Shown piece by piece: positions 49,380-63,539 of a stretch of 64,000 bases of DNA (position 1 is its first letter; each line of letters opens with the position of its first letter). Under the pieces are notes generated by a model. It was not told the DNA's origin. It ran no database searches and saw only the letters and a program-made list of their open reading frames with translations. The translations under genes were made by a program, and so were the position numbers. Origin of the DNA: Pseudoscleropodium purum (Eukaryota > Streptophyta > Bryopsida > Hypnales > Brachytheciaceae); assembly GCA_963969395.1 (NCBI GenBank), contig OZ017803.1:1736001-1800000 (forward strand), written 5' to 3'.

Positions 49380-51600
49380 TGGTCCACATAAAGGTGTTGC
49401 GTTTTAGACAATATTGATTATAGATGTAGACATTGAAAATCTTTCAAAATTGTTCACATGAGGTGTACATAGATAGAATTGAAATCAAAATTAGGGGGAT
49501 ATTTTTTACTTGTGAGACAAATTTAAATGATTACAAAGTTTTTTTAATTGAAAATTTGGAAATTTTTGTATATTCTTTGAATTTTCAAAGGCAAAATTTG
49601 AGGAAACCTTAAAATATTTCATAGTCTATATCTATGTTTGAAATATCACCACCAATTCTAGATACAACGTACTATCCAATGAAAAGATGTGAGGCACTCT
49701 TGTTAAACAACATCAACAAACCCCAAAAAATCCCTGGTCATCCAACGCGTTCCAAAACAATAGAAGTACCTCCGGTGTTGTCAATCTTCTTCAAAATCTA
49801 GAGCTATTGGATTTAAAAAGGAGATCCATGGATGAAAATCCAAGCCATCAATCTAGGATATGAATATGATATAGATGCAAAAGATAGATAGGGATACAAA
49901 TATAAAAGACAGATATAAGTATAGATACAAATACAAATACAATGGATTCTATTGGATATCAAATGGAAATTTGGATAGGCTTGTATGATCTTAATTTTTG
50001 GTGTAATTTTTAAAAAATCTCAAAATAGAATAAGGCATTAGATTTTTAGGAATATCATTCTGATTTGAATATGTGCCCAACAATAAAAGTTGTGTAACCA
50101 AATACAAAAATTGTCAAGTCTAGATAGTATAAAAAATCACAAAAATTGAATATTAATTTAAAAACTTCTCATAAACTACATTTTTTAATTTGGAAATCCT
50201 CGGTTCATTACATTTGAATAAATGACAATAAAGTTATAGAATATTTTATTTTGCAAGCATTGAGAGACTTAAGCCAATAAGTTTTTCACAATTTTTCAAG
50301 AAAAAAGATTTATAGGGTTTAATTTTCATACTAGAAAAATCTCATTGTTGGGATTTATGTATTTATATTCCATCTTTGGACTATTAATGATTTAGTTATT
50401 CTTTCCATTTCTAATACACTTCTACTTTACAATTTTTGAAAGGGTAAAAATAAAGATTTTTTTTAATTAAACTTTTTCTTAAGACCCTCAATTCGATTCT
50501 TCAATATATAAAAATTCAATCAAAATCTATAGTGCAAAAAATTGAAGTTTAAGAAGATTTGAAGTCTTATAATCTAGTTTAGTAATGTCTTCCCAAAAGA
50601 GTTTTCTTTATTTAAAATGTTGATATCTTCTAACCTATGTAGGCAAACTTTACAAAAAAAAATTTATAGTATATTCTTATATAAGATTATAAGTTAAGTG
50701 TATTAAAATCCTACAGTTCAATATTCAAAATTTCCATTTTCTTGACTTTATGCTATAGAAATGGTAATTTTGAGTGGTTTTTGATGAAAAAGGCTTGAGC
50801 ACTTTAGTAGTGAACCCCTAAGTATCCATAACTTGTTTTGAGTTTATTAAAAATTGTTCAAAGTTAGACAAAAATCTTAAGTTTTTATATATTTTCTTAA
50901 TTTAAAAAAATTGTAATTGTACAAATTCAAACTAGATATGTTGTGGATCACATAAGAAATTAAAATACAATAATATCACTTATGGATTGAAAGATTATAA
51001 CATTTGATCAAGAGGGTATTAAAACCATAAAAATGATTTGAAGTCTTTCAATCCACTTTTTACATGTCAAGTCTAAAATTAAAGCTATGAAAAAATAAAG
51101 GATTCAAGGACATAACATGCAAAACTGTAATTGATTAACTTTTCAAAATCTATTCAAATTTTTTTTTAATGAATTTCCAATGTGATTTCCTCCCAAAATC
51201 CAATGTATTTGAGGCTCATTTCTACAAGCCTCTAATGCTTAAAAGAATTCTAAATTTAATTCTAAAATCACACTTCAAAAGGAGTCAAATTTTGTTACCT
51301 ATATTGGAGCAATTTTGAAAACAACTGACATTTTCTTCCTACTTCAAACACTATAATTTTGCAATTTATGGAGTCAAAGATTTTGAAATTTCTCTATATA
51401 TTCAAAATATTTACCTCTATGTTTTCACCATTTGCATTTCAAAAAACAAACCCCTCAATGCATAAGAAATCATCAAAAAATGTCCAATATATTACTAGAT
51501 TATTTGACTTCTTTGCATTGCAGGGTGATATAGAATAAAGTAGACCTCTTATTTGCTTCTGAATTTTTTCATGAATATACCTAACAAGTTATAATAATTA
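49380..51600. other. AT-rich block, no gene
   Basis: Very AT-rich, full of phrases seen in the TTAA elements. It includes a degenerate GATACAAATA tract at 49848-49950. No open frame worth noting. Confidence 0.5.
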
Positions 51601-51603
51601 ATT

Positions 51604-52553
51604 AATGGTGCTAGTATGTGAGCATGAAAATGTCAGTATGTGAGTTTTGAGTATATATACAAGTAAATATACTACAACCATTGAAGGTGCTTATAATATA
51701 AACACCTATAATATAGGTACCTATATTATAGTTACACTGTAATCATAAAAGGCTCATGTGCTTACACTTCTAAGCTCACATAATAGCAACCCTCTATTTG
51801 GTAGAGTAAAAAAAAAATTCAAATTTCAAATGTTATAATCTTACAATCCATATAGTAAAATGGACTAAATTTCTTTCCACAAATTGACATAGTAGTCTAT
51901 TACACTTTGTATACTTTGAATTAGAAATAAATAAATTCAATTTTGGCTAATGCAACAAAAAATGGACAATTCTAAAAAAATTCTTGAAAAATATCCTCCA
52001 TCCTACAAGAATTAATTGATTAGAAGCCCCTTTAAAATAGAAAAATGAACCAATTTTTATTTTATTTTTGAATTGATTCAATATTTTTAATTGTAGACAC
52101 AAAATATGTATTGCCTTCAAATTTTTATTTACGCATTTTGGTCCATAATTTTTGGAGATTTTTTTTCAATTGTATTATATAAATATACATACACAATCTC
52201 ATAGCGACTATATATCAATGGTATGTATTTCAAGTTTTTAGATGTATTCTATTGATAAGTTGTAGCTACAAAGTAATCCAAATACGGATTCTTACATTCA
52301 ATTACCATATTTGTATGAACTCAAAACCATGCCACTAGTGGAGGGTTCCTATTATGTGAGTCTATGAACATGAGCACATGAGCCTAAAAGACTATACATC
52401 TATGTTATAGGTGTCTTTATTATAAAAACTTTCTATGATTATAGTATAATATATAATGTAGATACCTATATGATAGGTGTTTATACTTATATACATGCTC
52501 AAAGCTCACACGTTCACATAGTCACATTTTCATGCTCAAATACTAGCACCATT
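51604..52553. mobile_element. 0.95-kb element with long inverted ends
   Basis: It begins AATGGTGCTAGTATGTGAGC and ends with the mirror GCTCAAATACTAGCACCATT. Inverted similarity extends about 190-210 bp inward, through CATGAAAATGT, GAGTATATATAC/GTATATA, ACCTATAATATAGGT and CATAATAG, with gaps. Within each arm a smaller palindrome around TATAGGTACCTATA is present. No transposase frame. A single copy in this window. Confidence 0.75.
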
Positions 52554-52589
52554 GGTCACTAATGTACTTGCTTGACTTTAATCAAAAGG

Positions 52590-52662
52590 AAAATAAAATA
52601 AAATAAAATAAAATAAAAAAAATAAAAAAATAAAAAAATAAAAAAAAATATAATTATAATTA

Positions 52663-52746
<84 letters not shown>
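52590..52746. repeat. Compound microsatellite (AAAAT)n-(TA)n-(CA)n
   Basis: AAAAT and A-rich units (about 52590-52650) are followed by a TAATTA stretch, about 17 TA units and about 22 CA units (52702-52746). The minus-strand frame over it is a repeat artefact. Confidence 0.95.
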
Positions 52747-52747
<1 letters not shown>

Positions 52748-52967
52748 TAGACTACTAATTATGAATAATTTTAGCATGATTTTCATCCAATTAATTTCTA
52801 AAATACTACAATGTTTTGAGGCAATATTATCAAAATATTGTCAAATGAAGCTTAATATGTAGATTAGGATGAATAGCATCCATACTAAAAAATTCATGCA
52901 AAAAATTGCTAATTATGAAGTCAAAAAAATTTGCTTGAATTCTCAAAACTCCAAAGTGTGCTCCTTA

Positions 52968-52983
52968 GTCCTTTAGGAGTTAA
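52968..52983. repeat. Lone right end of the TTAA family
   Basis: GTCCTTTAGGAGTTAA matches the right end of copy 1 almost exactly. A left partner about 0.9 kb upstream is not evident because the 51604-52553 element and microsatellites intervene. Confidence 0.5.
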
Positions 52984-53901
52984 TAGCAAGGCTTCTTTTT
53001 TTAGATTTTTCAGTTGAACGCAAAGGCGAGATTCTGTGGGTATGTGGAATTCTGCTGGCGATGTCTGTGAATGCTCTGCAATTTGTTCATGGCGAAGGAA
53101 GAAAATTTCTGGAAGTTTTTTTGGGCAGTTTTTTAGAATGCATGAACTTTATTTTGGCGAAGAGAGAGGTTCCCAAGAAATATTTCCATCGAACTCATAC
53201 CAAGCTGTGTGAGAGTATAGGCAAAAATTATGAAAAAAGAAGTGCTTCATTAGGCGAAAACTTTGGGAACATGTGCTTGCTAGAGCAGACTCACTGACTT
53301 GAAGAACTATACACAGCAAGAACAGAATTCATCAGAGCATTCAAGTATTTCATGCTTACTAGAGACTACAAGCCTCAAAGAAGAAATTATAACAATCCAC
53401 ACTTCTACTAAGAGAGAAAAGAAAACTTGCAAACAATCTGGCAATTATAGCATGTAATCTTATGCACAAGCTTCTGCAAGCTTCTTCCTGATCCATTTCA
53501 TCTTGCTTTTGTAGATTGAGGCTTCAAGAAACAAATGCCCCCCCTTTTTGTATTGAATAAGTAAAAAGAATCAAAAGAGCAATAACTACAAGCTTGACCA
53601 AAAAAAAAGGCTTACAATTACATTCTATTTATAATTAACATTTAGTTCCCAAGGTATAAGTACAAACAATTAAACAATGCACCTACACAAAGGACACAAA
53701 AATAAACATGTGAAACATACTTAGATGAAGGTTGTGAATGCAAGTCACAAACCAAGGAAAACATATTCATGGGTGGGTGAAGCTGAAGCTCACCAAGCTA
53801 AAAAAAAACTATAGAAACTCACTACCTGCGATGGAAGGTGGTACCTCCTACCTGCATGACACTACAAAAAATTTGAAGACAAGATTGTACATCACTCCTG
53901 T

Positions 53902-56900
53902 CTACATGCACGCTAAGTACCTACTCCGCCCTTCGGCAACAAACCACTCATCAAATATTTTCAGATAAGGGAAATTCTTAAGGCTGAAAATTCCTTGAGA
54001 AAACATCCCAACTACGACTTGGATATTTTCATCAAGATTGTTGCGTAGCTTGGATTTCAAAAATCTCATGCTAGAGAACCACCTCTTGTCCTCGACAGAT
54101 GCAAGAACGTGCACAACGTCCATCTCAGCAAGCTTTATAAACTCTGTGAAGTTCTGAGTCAGGGTGTTGTTGTTGTCAAGGATTTGCCAAATCCTCATCA
54201 ATGGATTCACATTGTATGGCAGCATCATACAATTCTAAAAGTTAGACTTCATGCATGTCTTGAAGAGAGACCTCTGTGAAATTAGAGCATCCCGATCAAT
54301 AAGTGGACGGATGAGGAGCTTCTTCTTTCCTTCACCTAAGATTTTTCCATGGCCGTAGGTCTTCATTAGTGTCCTCAAGTGATTGTCAAATGCCTCATTG
54401 GCACTTGAATGGCACCAGTACTGTGGGTAAAAAATGCAAAACACATTCATGACATTGTGATTAGGAAATTGGGCATCTAGCTCCGCAATGAGCATGTGAA
54501 CAACACTTGCAACAAGTACAATACAACAGTGAAAATATGCAATTTGTGTTTGTAACAATGGAAGGCATGAAGGCTGAAAGAAAGAATTTTCACTGTAATG
54601 CCAAAAATAAGAAATAGTACTTACTAGTACATTCAGTCTTCATCCATCCTAGCAAATTGGCCCAAGCATCACGATCCACTAGATTTCTTCAGTGTTCTGC
54701 ATATATGTGTTCACCATGGCATATGAATGTCAACAACACGGAGTCATCATTCAAATCGGTGATCCACTTTATATGTATCTATTCATGTGAACAATGAAGA
54801 AGATTGTAGAAGCTCCAAAATTCATCTGAGTTGTAAAATGTCCCCTTGTCTTCATACATCCGATACAAAGAAGCTTGACACACTTTTACAACAGCGACAA
54901 AATCACAAATGTATATGTCACGTTTTTGTATAAAAATGACGACCATATCCATTGTTTCTAGGAGCAGAAGAAGTGCACACATTCCCAACATAGTGTAGGG
55001 GTCCAAAAGTAGTTGCAAGTAGGCCTACATTTAGACACGACAATAAGTCAGAAATTTATGAACAAAACACCACATAACAACTTCAAACATAATATTGTAG
55101 CTATGAACAAACAAAGAAAAATCACTAACAACAAGAAGAGAATAAATGACTAAACAAATGAGTGAAAGAAGAGCACAAAACCTCAGCTTTGTTGTTTTCT
55201 TCCAAGTCAACAGTCATCTTGTATATTAACGTCCGATATTCAGACAACAAACATCAGAGTAGTTTGATCAAACTAATCCAACAAGTCTAGGCATTCTTCA
55301 GTATTTTTAATCCTTTTGTCTGAGTGACATCATCCAATTGCTTGACCTTTGAAAATCTCTTGGGACTTTTACAAAAGTACCCGTAAGTCACAAATATCAG
55401 CTTCTTAATTGATGCAAAGATGCCAAGACTTGACAACGCCTTGAAGGCCAAATTACAACGGTGTGCCACGTAGTGCTCACTAATAACTAAGGGGATGTGC
55501 TTGTCTTTCACTTGCAAAGTCACACCAATTCAACAATCTTAGAGAGTGGATGCTCCATCTGCCTCGAAGCTAATTAACTCCGTCACTACAGCTTCTAAGT
55601 CAAGTTCTCTTCTAGTATGGATAGCTCCAACAATTAGTTCAATCAAATTCTCAACGTTTGGTATGTACTCTACACGTTGTAAGGCAATTAAGAATGGAAT
55701 GTATACCCAGTTTTGCACTATATAAGCATGTACCAATAAGTAGTTGCTATTATCTATAGTAGTAACCTCATCCACTACAATTACAATATATCTAGCATTT
55801 TTAATCAAATGCTTAGTCTCTTCAATGACTTGTTTATATATATAAACAACCATGACCCACCTAGAACTATCACACTAGTGTGTAGATGGAAGATCAAGGA
55901 CGCCAAGAAAATTTGTAAAGAGATGCACGTGATTAAAATTCCAACATGGGACAACCATCAGAAAGCAATTGAAATAATGTGGCAAATTGAACTTGCTTTT
56001 TTCTGGCTTCAAGAGATGTGTAATTGTTGATTTGGTCCAGAATTGAAGTTGGAGCCTTTGCAACGTACAACTTCATATTTTTGCAATGTTTACAAGTAGT
56101 AGCAATATAGTATTCACCTGCCTTGACACCGTATTTTGGCAAATCCTTTTTTGCTATCCGCTTGCCGTCATGCTTAAACAATGAGTTTGACTTTGGTGCC
56201 ATTATGCAAGGCTTTCGATCAATGGTGTTGCAAACCTTACATTTTACCATGTGTAAAATGTCGTCCGTTGCTATGATCCCCTCCGCCCAAGGCAACTACA
56301 CTGCCCATACAATTTAGAATTTGTGATGTCTGTCATAGCATGTTTGTGCTTCTAATCATGAATCACTTGAACTCCGACTACTACCACCTTTTTTGGAGGG
56401 AGGAGATTCAAAATTTGAGTTTGAGTCAGAAGCATCAAATAGCATTGGCACTTCCACGAACTTAGTATCGTCTAATTCATTGGAATCCTTCGAAATGATG
56501 ATCATAGGAGATTTGGCACTAAGGATCAATGTGTCACTAGATTTCAAAGATGAGTTTGGAGTTTTTCCTTTGTCGATGGATACTCACGTACTCTAGCAGT
56601 GATCTCCTTCTTTGTCGCCAAGGTACTCTTTGATAGAGAGTGGCTTTGCTTTTGGGATGTCAGGCATGGAACTGTCGAAAACAAAGTAGAGTGGCTCACC
56701 TCCTCCGAAGCCCCTCGACGATTGGAAGTAAGAAGTAACAATCTTCTTTCGCGTTGCTGTCTTGTGTTGATTCGGAATATTGCACTTCTACTCCAACTCC
56801 CTCCAAGCAATGTCAAGAGCCTCTTTGGTGGCTTTGTCCGCTTTCTTTTGCGTTGCTCGAGCAATCTCTATAGCATGCATAGTCCTTGCAACTGTGCCTT

Positions 56901-57015
56901 TCCTACAAACCCCCCCTCCCCCCCTTCCCAACTCCATGGTGGACAATCGGCCCTCAATAAAGTACAAGACAATACAAACCCAACAATAATAGAACCACTC
57001 GTGAAACCCCAACAC
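53902..57015 (-). pseudogene. Decayed hAT transposase (ZNF862-like)
   Basis: A cut-and-paste transposase remnant read on minus. Order: a Lys-rich N-terminal part with an in-frame TAG (about 57015-56595), a CKVCN zinc-finger-like motif (about 56240), a catalytic-region segment (VDEVTTIDNSNYLLVHAY near 55760, then FEADGASTL), HYVAHRCNLAFKALSSLG (about 55450), KGLKILKNA, SEYRTLIYKM (about 55210), and at 53902-54228 the C-terminal dimerisation region with VHVLASVEDKRWFSSMRF. An intron at 55025-55181 has GT-AG ends and joins ENNKAE to AYLQLL in phase. The frame is broken by several stops (for example TAA 55539, TGA 55530, TAG 55287, TAG 54779, TAG 54235) and by frame changes near 55.9 and 54.6 kb. 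It is therefore inactive. Terminal repeats were not located. Confidence 0.85.
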
Positions 57016-57019
57016 TCAC

Positions 57020-60000
57020 AATTCACAAAGCTGACGAAGAGAGCATTGACAAAGTGAGGAAGAGCACAACATAATCTCTACAATTTCAAGTGTATGCTAA
57101 AACACAACATGCATGATGGTGCAACAACTTCATTTCCACAAACCACAAGCAATTACAAAGACAATTAACGATAGACATTAAAATTCAAGGAAGTGGAGCG
57201 AAATTACTTGTCCTATGTATACTCTACTGCGTCCTTCAACTTAGCAAAGTATATAGCTCTTCTACAATTTTCTTGAGCGAAGCTAAGGGAAATGAAAGCG
57301 CCTTTGGCAAAATCGTAACAAGTAGACACAAAATCACTAGCAACTTGGAAGTGCGCATAAATATAGAATCATGAAGAGAGTGGCAACATTAGAAGAGCAT
57401 CCGAAGCACTAGCTCATGAAAGAGACAGAGTAGCGATTAAACTGCATTAATGATGAAATTAAACCGCAACATTCTAATCAAGGCGACAACAAATCATAGC
57501 CCTCCAATGGGGAGTGATGCAGATGTGGCCTCCTCCAGTCACCATCAATTGCCAAGATGGTGAGTAAGATGTCATTTCCCCCCTCAAGTTCCCATACTAA
57601 GTTCACCAAGGGAAATGGCATGGTACAAACTAGTATTGGAACGCCAAAAAAAGAAGCCCTAGTTAATAGGTATGTACTAAAAAGTTCTTGTGTTAAAGCC
57701 AAAATATTATTGAAATTGTAGTTACAAAATTTTAATATATTTCTTTACAATTTTGGAAATTTAGACTACTCTTTATAGAGGTACTTATTTTGGTAATTGT
57801 ATAAAAAAGTTTTGTATGTTTTCATACACAAATATACAAAAAAATATCATCAATATTTATACCATACAAATGTAAGAGAGTTAACACAAGAATCTACAAA
57901 TATTAAACAGATAAGAAAAACAAGATTATATATGCTTAGGAATTGGGACATGTTCAAATCAATTTGTATACAAGATATTGTAACTACAATTATGATGACA
58001 TTAAAATTATGGTGAATTTAGTCAATACCAATCAATCCATCCTAAAACCTTAAAATAAATGAATAAACCCTAAAACAACTAATAGTAATTAGTAGGTAGG
58101 AATTTTGTGATGTAAATATAAATCACTTTTGAAGGTTGTACTTTTGAGAGGTAAATTAGAGATGTGAAATCAAAATCCTATTTATATATAAGAATTTTTA
58201 GAGTCATTATTGGAGCCTTTGTTTCCTACAAGATAAAGTATTGAAAAAAGAAAAAATTTAATTTTAAGATTGTGAAGTTGATACTTCCTCTAATTGTAGA
58301 ATCTTTCCACTAGGGGCTCTCTATTTTTTAAAGTATACTTTCCAAATTTCAAATCAAGAATCAACACTTAGAAGTAATAAAATTAATTTAGAAGTAAGAT
58401 AGATTCAATATTTCTTTAGTAGTAACATTAGAGGATTTTAACAATTCAAATATTAATATTTTTAGAGATACAACTATACAAGGATGTTTCATAGTAAGAT
58501 GCATTTATAGAAATAATCAATATATTCTATTTTTATAATTTAGGACTTTCTTAAAATTTACTTTTAAATAAGAAAAATGATTGTATATAACATTTAGATT
58601 TTTTCAAACAAATCAATTGGATTTACTCATGATATTCAACCCATAAAATTACAAGTAATTTATGCCAACTCTAGCCTTCAAATAGGATACAAGCTCAAAA
58701 GCTCAAAATCATATCATATATAGTATATATGACTTTTGCATATTTTAGCTTCTCTCTTACTTGACAAAGATTAGTTCTCGAATTGCAATAAGTATTATAA
58801 GTAAAGATTTACTAAATTTTTCACTTCATTGTACATTGGAACCTGTTCAAACTATTTCACATCAATATAGATGTAGCTTGTGTTTTTCTTCCTACTAGTT
58901 GGTCAAAAGCTAACAAATTACACCAAAGAAATTTCTATTCAAATTTATTAAGATGATTTGGAAACAACTTCAAGATCAACCTACAAATATAACATTAATC
59001 AAGATATGCTAGCTAGATTTTCTTAGAATTCATTTGAAAAGTAAAATATACTGATATAGAAAAAATAATCAATAAAGACCATTTACAATTGGTTGGAAAA
59101 ATGACAAGTATATGAGTAGTTGTCTTCCTTGACTACATAATTGTAATGCACCTTCTCTCATTTACTTGTATATTGAATTCAACATTTTACAAGTAGAAAA
59201 TATTCTTCCTTTAGTATTTTAAATATTGAAGGGAATCTTTTAGCCTTACTATATAATGTAAAAAAGCTCAAATCAAAGTTTAATCACATTATTCAACAAT
59301 AGAGGTGGGATAATATTCTATCCATAACAAGAATGATTACTACTTCCTTGTTATCTCTTTCTTAATTATGTTAACTCATCAATTCCAATTCCTCCAAGAT
59401 GTTTAATCTTCTAAGTGAATTTTACCAACAAAGCAATGATATAATATTCTAACTTATTGGATTAGATTGAAGAAAACATCCATCATTTTTTAACAATCAT
59501 GAATTAGAATGACAAAAGAACAACATTGTGTATTTGAAAATGATAAAGATGAACAAGCTCAATAAGAATCAAGAATTAGCAAAATCAAAAGGCTCTAAAA
59601 GTATGTTCCCACTTGGCCTCAAGGGGGTGTTTTTTTGAGTTGTAAGGTATTGGTAAAGAGAAGCATGTTCCCCACCTATGTGCCTTACCAAATACCAAAC
59701 CCATGTGGCAGCAAACGTGGCATGCACTTAAAGAGCTATATTACAACCATTAATCACACAATTTTGGAGGCTCACCAATTCCAAAGTATTTGTTAACTGG
59801 AAGTAGACAATCTTCACAAAAAGTAGATTTGGTGTTATTTAGGTGAGTCTTACGAAATGCCGCCCAAGACGACAACTCACACACAAAATATGATAAACAA
59901 CTGATGCTACAGGTGGAAACGGGAGCTGAATCAATCTAGAGCATGTGTTGAATTTTGAATAACACCCCATGAATGGGAACGCACACTGCATAAAGTTTAA

Positions 60001-60600
60001 CTTAATTATGTGGAAACCTACCTCCGGGCACCCTCAAAGTGAATTCAAACCCAACAAAATTGTAACATGTTCTTAATTTAAAGATGAAGTTCCTACCAAA
60101 ACCCAAGTGGGAACAGCCCTTAAGGTAGCCACAAATAATTGCAAATTTGACCCTTAAAGATTCTAAGTATTCAGGTATACCTAGAATCAATACATTGAAA
60201 ATTCAAAATTTACAGAATCTATAATCCTTTTTCAATTGGCCAATAAAACACGCCAATAACTAAAACGATTTAGTAATAAGTACCATGCTCAAATGCTTGT
60301 TTGGGTGATCAGAGATGCAGTTACCTTACACGTCTCACAGAGGGAGTCCTTCCAAGCTTTTCGAAACTTCCACTTCACATCGTTCCCGAGGACTTCTACT
60401 TTCGGTCCTGTTGGTTGCAATATCTTACTCAGCACAAAAAAAACGCCAAATCATTGAAGTCAGTCAATCATAAGGAGAAAGTGTAAAAGAGTCCAAAACT
60501 ATAATCTGAAATTTCTTTCACTATCATTGACAAAGAATAGCTTCGCCCTCCATTATGAGGACTTCGCAAGGCTGCCGTTCAAAGAGACGACCCTTTTTTC
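57020..60600. other. AT-rich, gene-free
   Basis: Only short frames on both strands. AT-rich from about 57.7 kb to 60.3 kb with no repeat ends that I could pair. Composition rises again near 60.3 kb toward the magnesium transporter gene. Confidence 0.5.
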
Positions 60601-60913
60601 CTGTGACATAACTTAACTTATGCGCATCCTGAAACTAGGCCCCTCACCCTGAGTCTACTATTTTCTTAACAAATCGACCTTTGATGTTTAAAAAGAAATA
60701 TGAGATGCGCGTTGATGTCGCCTCTACGATACTGCAAGGCGCTTGTTTGAATCATTTGAACTGTAGTGTGGTCAGGTTAACTCCACAGAAGTTGGTAAAT
60801 CTACAAAGGGTCGTTTTACACAAGCTGGATCAGCCCGAGAACTCCCGTAAGAAGAGGACACTTCCTTCTATTTGTGCACTAATAATAAAAAAGAAATTTT
60901 ACAGTATACTAAA

Positions 60914-63539
60914 CTACAACGGCATCAAGCGCTTTTGCTTGAAGAACCATAAGAATGCTGTGAAAATTAGGATGCCACCAAACCCGGCAATCATAAGGAC
61001 CCACTTGAATGCCGCGGGTTCATCAAACAAAAACATTGGAATATTCATTCCAAACACGCCAGCCACCACACTGTAGATGGTCATGACAAATGTTGCTGTC
61101 GTAAGCAGAAGCTCAAATTGTATCAGCTGATTTCGAACGTTATCCTGTTCAAATCACCACTCACGAAATCAGCTATTTGACAGAAAGTGCACGAAGTGCT
61201 TCATCACTAGCTTCGATTGACAACAATATTTACACAAACTGATACTTTGCAATTAGGCATAACCAGCATCTATTCAATGATCACTCTTGCACTTGCCCAA
61301 CTTTGTTTATCCAAACTGAAAACCGACAAACTATGCAAATGTCCTGTAGGACAAGCTCGCAATTTGTTTTACGAGATTTAGTCGCAAATAATGTTACACT
61401 CGGCACCTTTTTACAGACCTAACGAGATTCTACACTCTATTTGCCATTAAAGATGCAGGAGCCCAGAAACATTCATATAAATTCTGGAGTGAATTTGACT
61501 TACCAACTGTATGTTGATGAAGTCCTCAGTGTCATCTATATATTCCTTCAGCTGCATAAATGCACAACATGCCCGTCATTCTTCACGTCCAAAATATAAC
61601 AATAGGTGCACAGGCCGTCAGCTCCTAATGATGAGAGGAAAGCGAAACAGCAGTCTAAATTTTCATTGATAATGGTGCAGGGAAGGTGAGATAGCTACCG
61701 ACGTTAACTTGTTGAGGGTTCCATCAATGACAACAAAATATGCTTCCAAGAGCATCTCCAGCTCCTCCACTTCAGTTGTTCGTGAACTAGTCGTGCTATC
61801 GTGCCTCGACTTTTGGCTAAAGCTCCTTTCCAGTCGTCTCTCCATGAAGGACGATACGACAGGTGAACCGACAGGAGAGACGGGAGCCGACATTGACCCC
61901 CCCGCCCCAACATAGCTCAAATGTGCTCCAGACTTTTGATCAAAAAATGCAAAGTCTGCCTGCTGCTCCTTCTTTTCTGTTAGATACATCTCTGCCATGT
62001 CGCTATCATCGTCCATTAGTTGTTCAATTTCATCTCGCACCTGCACACACATGGAATTTGGTTCATAAAAACTTGATATATTTCAAAGCAGAATCTGATA
62101 TTCAAACATTGACACCACAAACCTTGCAATGAATGCAAGTCTAAGACTGACCTTCTGCACACGCCTTGTCAAAGCCACGAGACGACTCTTCAACCGACGC
62201 ACATGCTCAAGATTAAGGGTGCTAATCTTGGTCGTTAGTTCGTCAAGGACGGGATACACCTCCTCCTCCAGCTCTGCTGCCTGCACTCAACGGACGAAAA
62301 CAACGACCCTGCAACATTAATGAACCTTGTCTCTAACTCCAGAAGCTCAATAGGTGGATTTTCGGAAAAGAAGTATACAGAGAAATGCATCACCTATAAG
62401 TGATCACATTTGACAGTCAATTTCAGATGCAACCCTATCACCACCAATCCAGACTCCCAGGAAAAATGCTTCCATTGATAGTGTTACATAACAGTGACAC
62501 ACACTCAAGCCTCTGAATTATGTCTTCTCTAAACTACTCCGTAACATTTCAGAATATCTTGCACACTTGCCACACGATCATTGAAGCACACTTGTCACAC
62601 ATTCAGATTATGTGATCGTAGAAAGTCGTGAAAAGTCGGAACCCCAGGTGGTAAAATTGATGAGGTCCGAGAGAAGCTCTCCACCCAAGCGTGTATTGAA
62701 GATAATAATAACCACTTCCCTCTATCTACAACTGGTGACGGAGATATTATAAATTCATCAATTCAAATTCAAACAATGAAATCTAGAAAATAAAACTAGC
62801 GAACGAAATAACCTAAGACTACAAAATTGACCTGTATGAATTGGGGAAATGAAAGCGCAGAAATGATTGGGAGGCAAACCTGAGTATCTAAAAACGTGCA
62901 AGCAGCCTCCAGAGCCACTTCAAGTGCCCGAAACTCGAAGGGCAGGTCATCAGCCGAAGAACCACTAAACATGTCGCCGTCATGTATCGTCTCTTTCCTC
63001 TCACCGGGGCTCAAGAGCTGTCCCGCGGCGAAATCGTTCCCATTAACGGCATCCACAGGTATCCCCCCGGGTGACCGCCACTTAAAACTAGCAATATCCG
63101 TCCGATTCTTCAAGAGCAGCCGTCGCTGAAGCTCAGTCACATATTCCAGCACGTAATTGTCGAGTGAATTCAGTAAAAGCACCTCATCCGCGGTGATAAT
63201 GCATCGAATCTGTTCCAAATTCACAACAATAGCCCGCTCACGCCCCATAATCGTACTCGGATACACAAACAACGGGTCCAGAAGACGCAAATCGCGAGCC
63301 GGAAGGTCACACCGCCGCATTAACGCGGCCTTGTCGACTTCTAGAATCTGTGTATTTCCAGACGGATCAATTCGGATCCACGACCGCACTCCATGGCCAC
63401 GCTTCTTCACCGACGTCGTCCCCTCTATGTGTGGAAACAGCGGCCGCTTCAAAGCCTCCACTTTCTTAGAAACCGCATCCGAGGAGCCAGCTACCCCAGG
63501 CGGCCGCGGTGGCAACAGCCGCGCCTTAAGATCTGCCAT
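60914..63539 (-). CDS. MRS2: MRS2/CorA-type magnesium transporter
   Basis: Membrane magnesium channel of the CorA-MRS2-ALR1 superfamily, closest in layout to the plant MRS2-1/MRS2-10 group. Five exons on minus: 62880-63539, 62152-62280, 61699-62040, 61504-61551 and 60914-61144. All are joined in phase 0 at GT-AG introns, giving 469 residues. The N-terminus has LKARLLPPRPPG, then RSWIRIDPSGNTQ, RRCDLPARDLRLLDPLFVYP, VVNLEQIRCIITADEVLLLN, the helical stretch TLNLEHVRRLKSRLVALTRR, DDDSDMAEMYLTEKK, and VSPVGSP, a Ser-rich linker. ELEMLLEAYFVVIDGTLNKL and LKEYIDDTEDFINIQL lead into transmembrane helix 1 (about 405-424), the signature GMN (425-427) and helix 2 (about 442-461). It ends in a basic KRLMPL tail. 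Length and all key motifs are intact, so it is very likely functional. The ATG at 63539 starts the family-typical N-terminus. Cellular membrane cannot be told from sequence. Confidence 0.97.

Noticed and set aside
52559..52786. 75-codon minus-strand frame with Cys-Val and Tyr-Ile runs
   Set aside because: It translates the CA and TA microsatellites.
47657..52979. A single 5.3-kb TTAA element from the ends at 47653 and 52980
   Set aside because: A closer right end with TTAA at 48598 restores the family length, and the interior matches copy 2 only over that span.
60681..61076. 131-codon plus-strand open frame
   Set aside because: It overlaps the last exon of the magnesium transporter, whose protein reading on minus is unmistakable.
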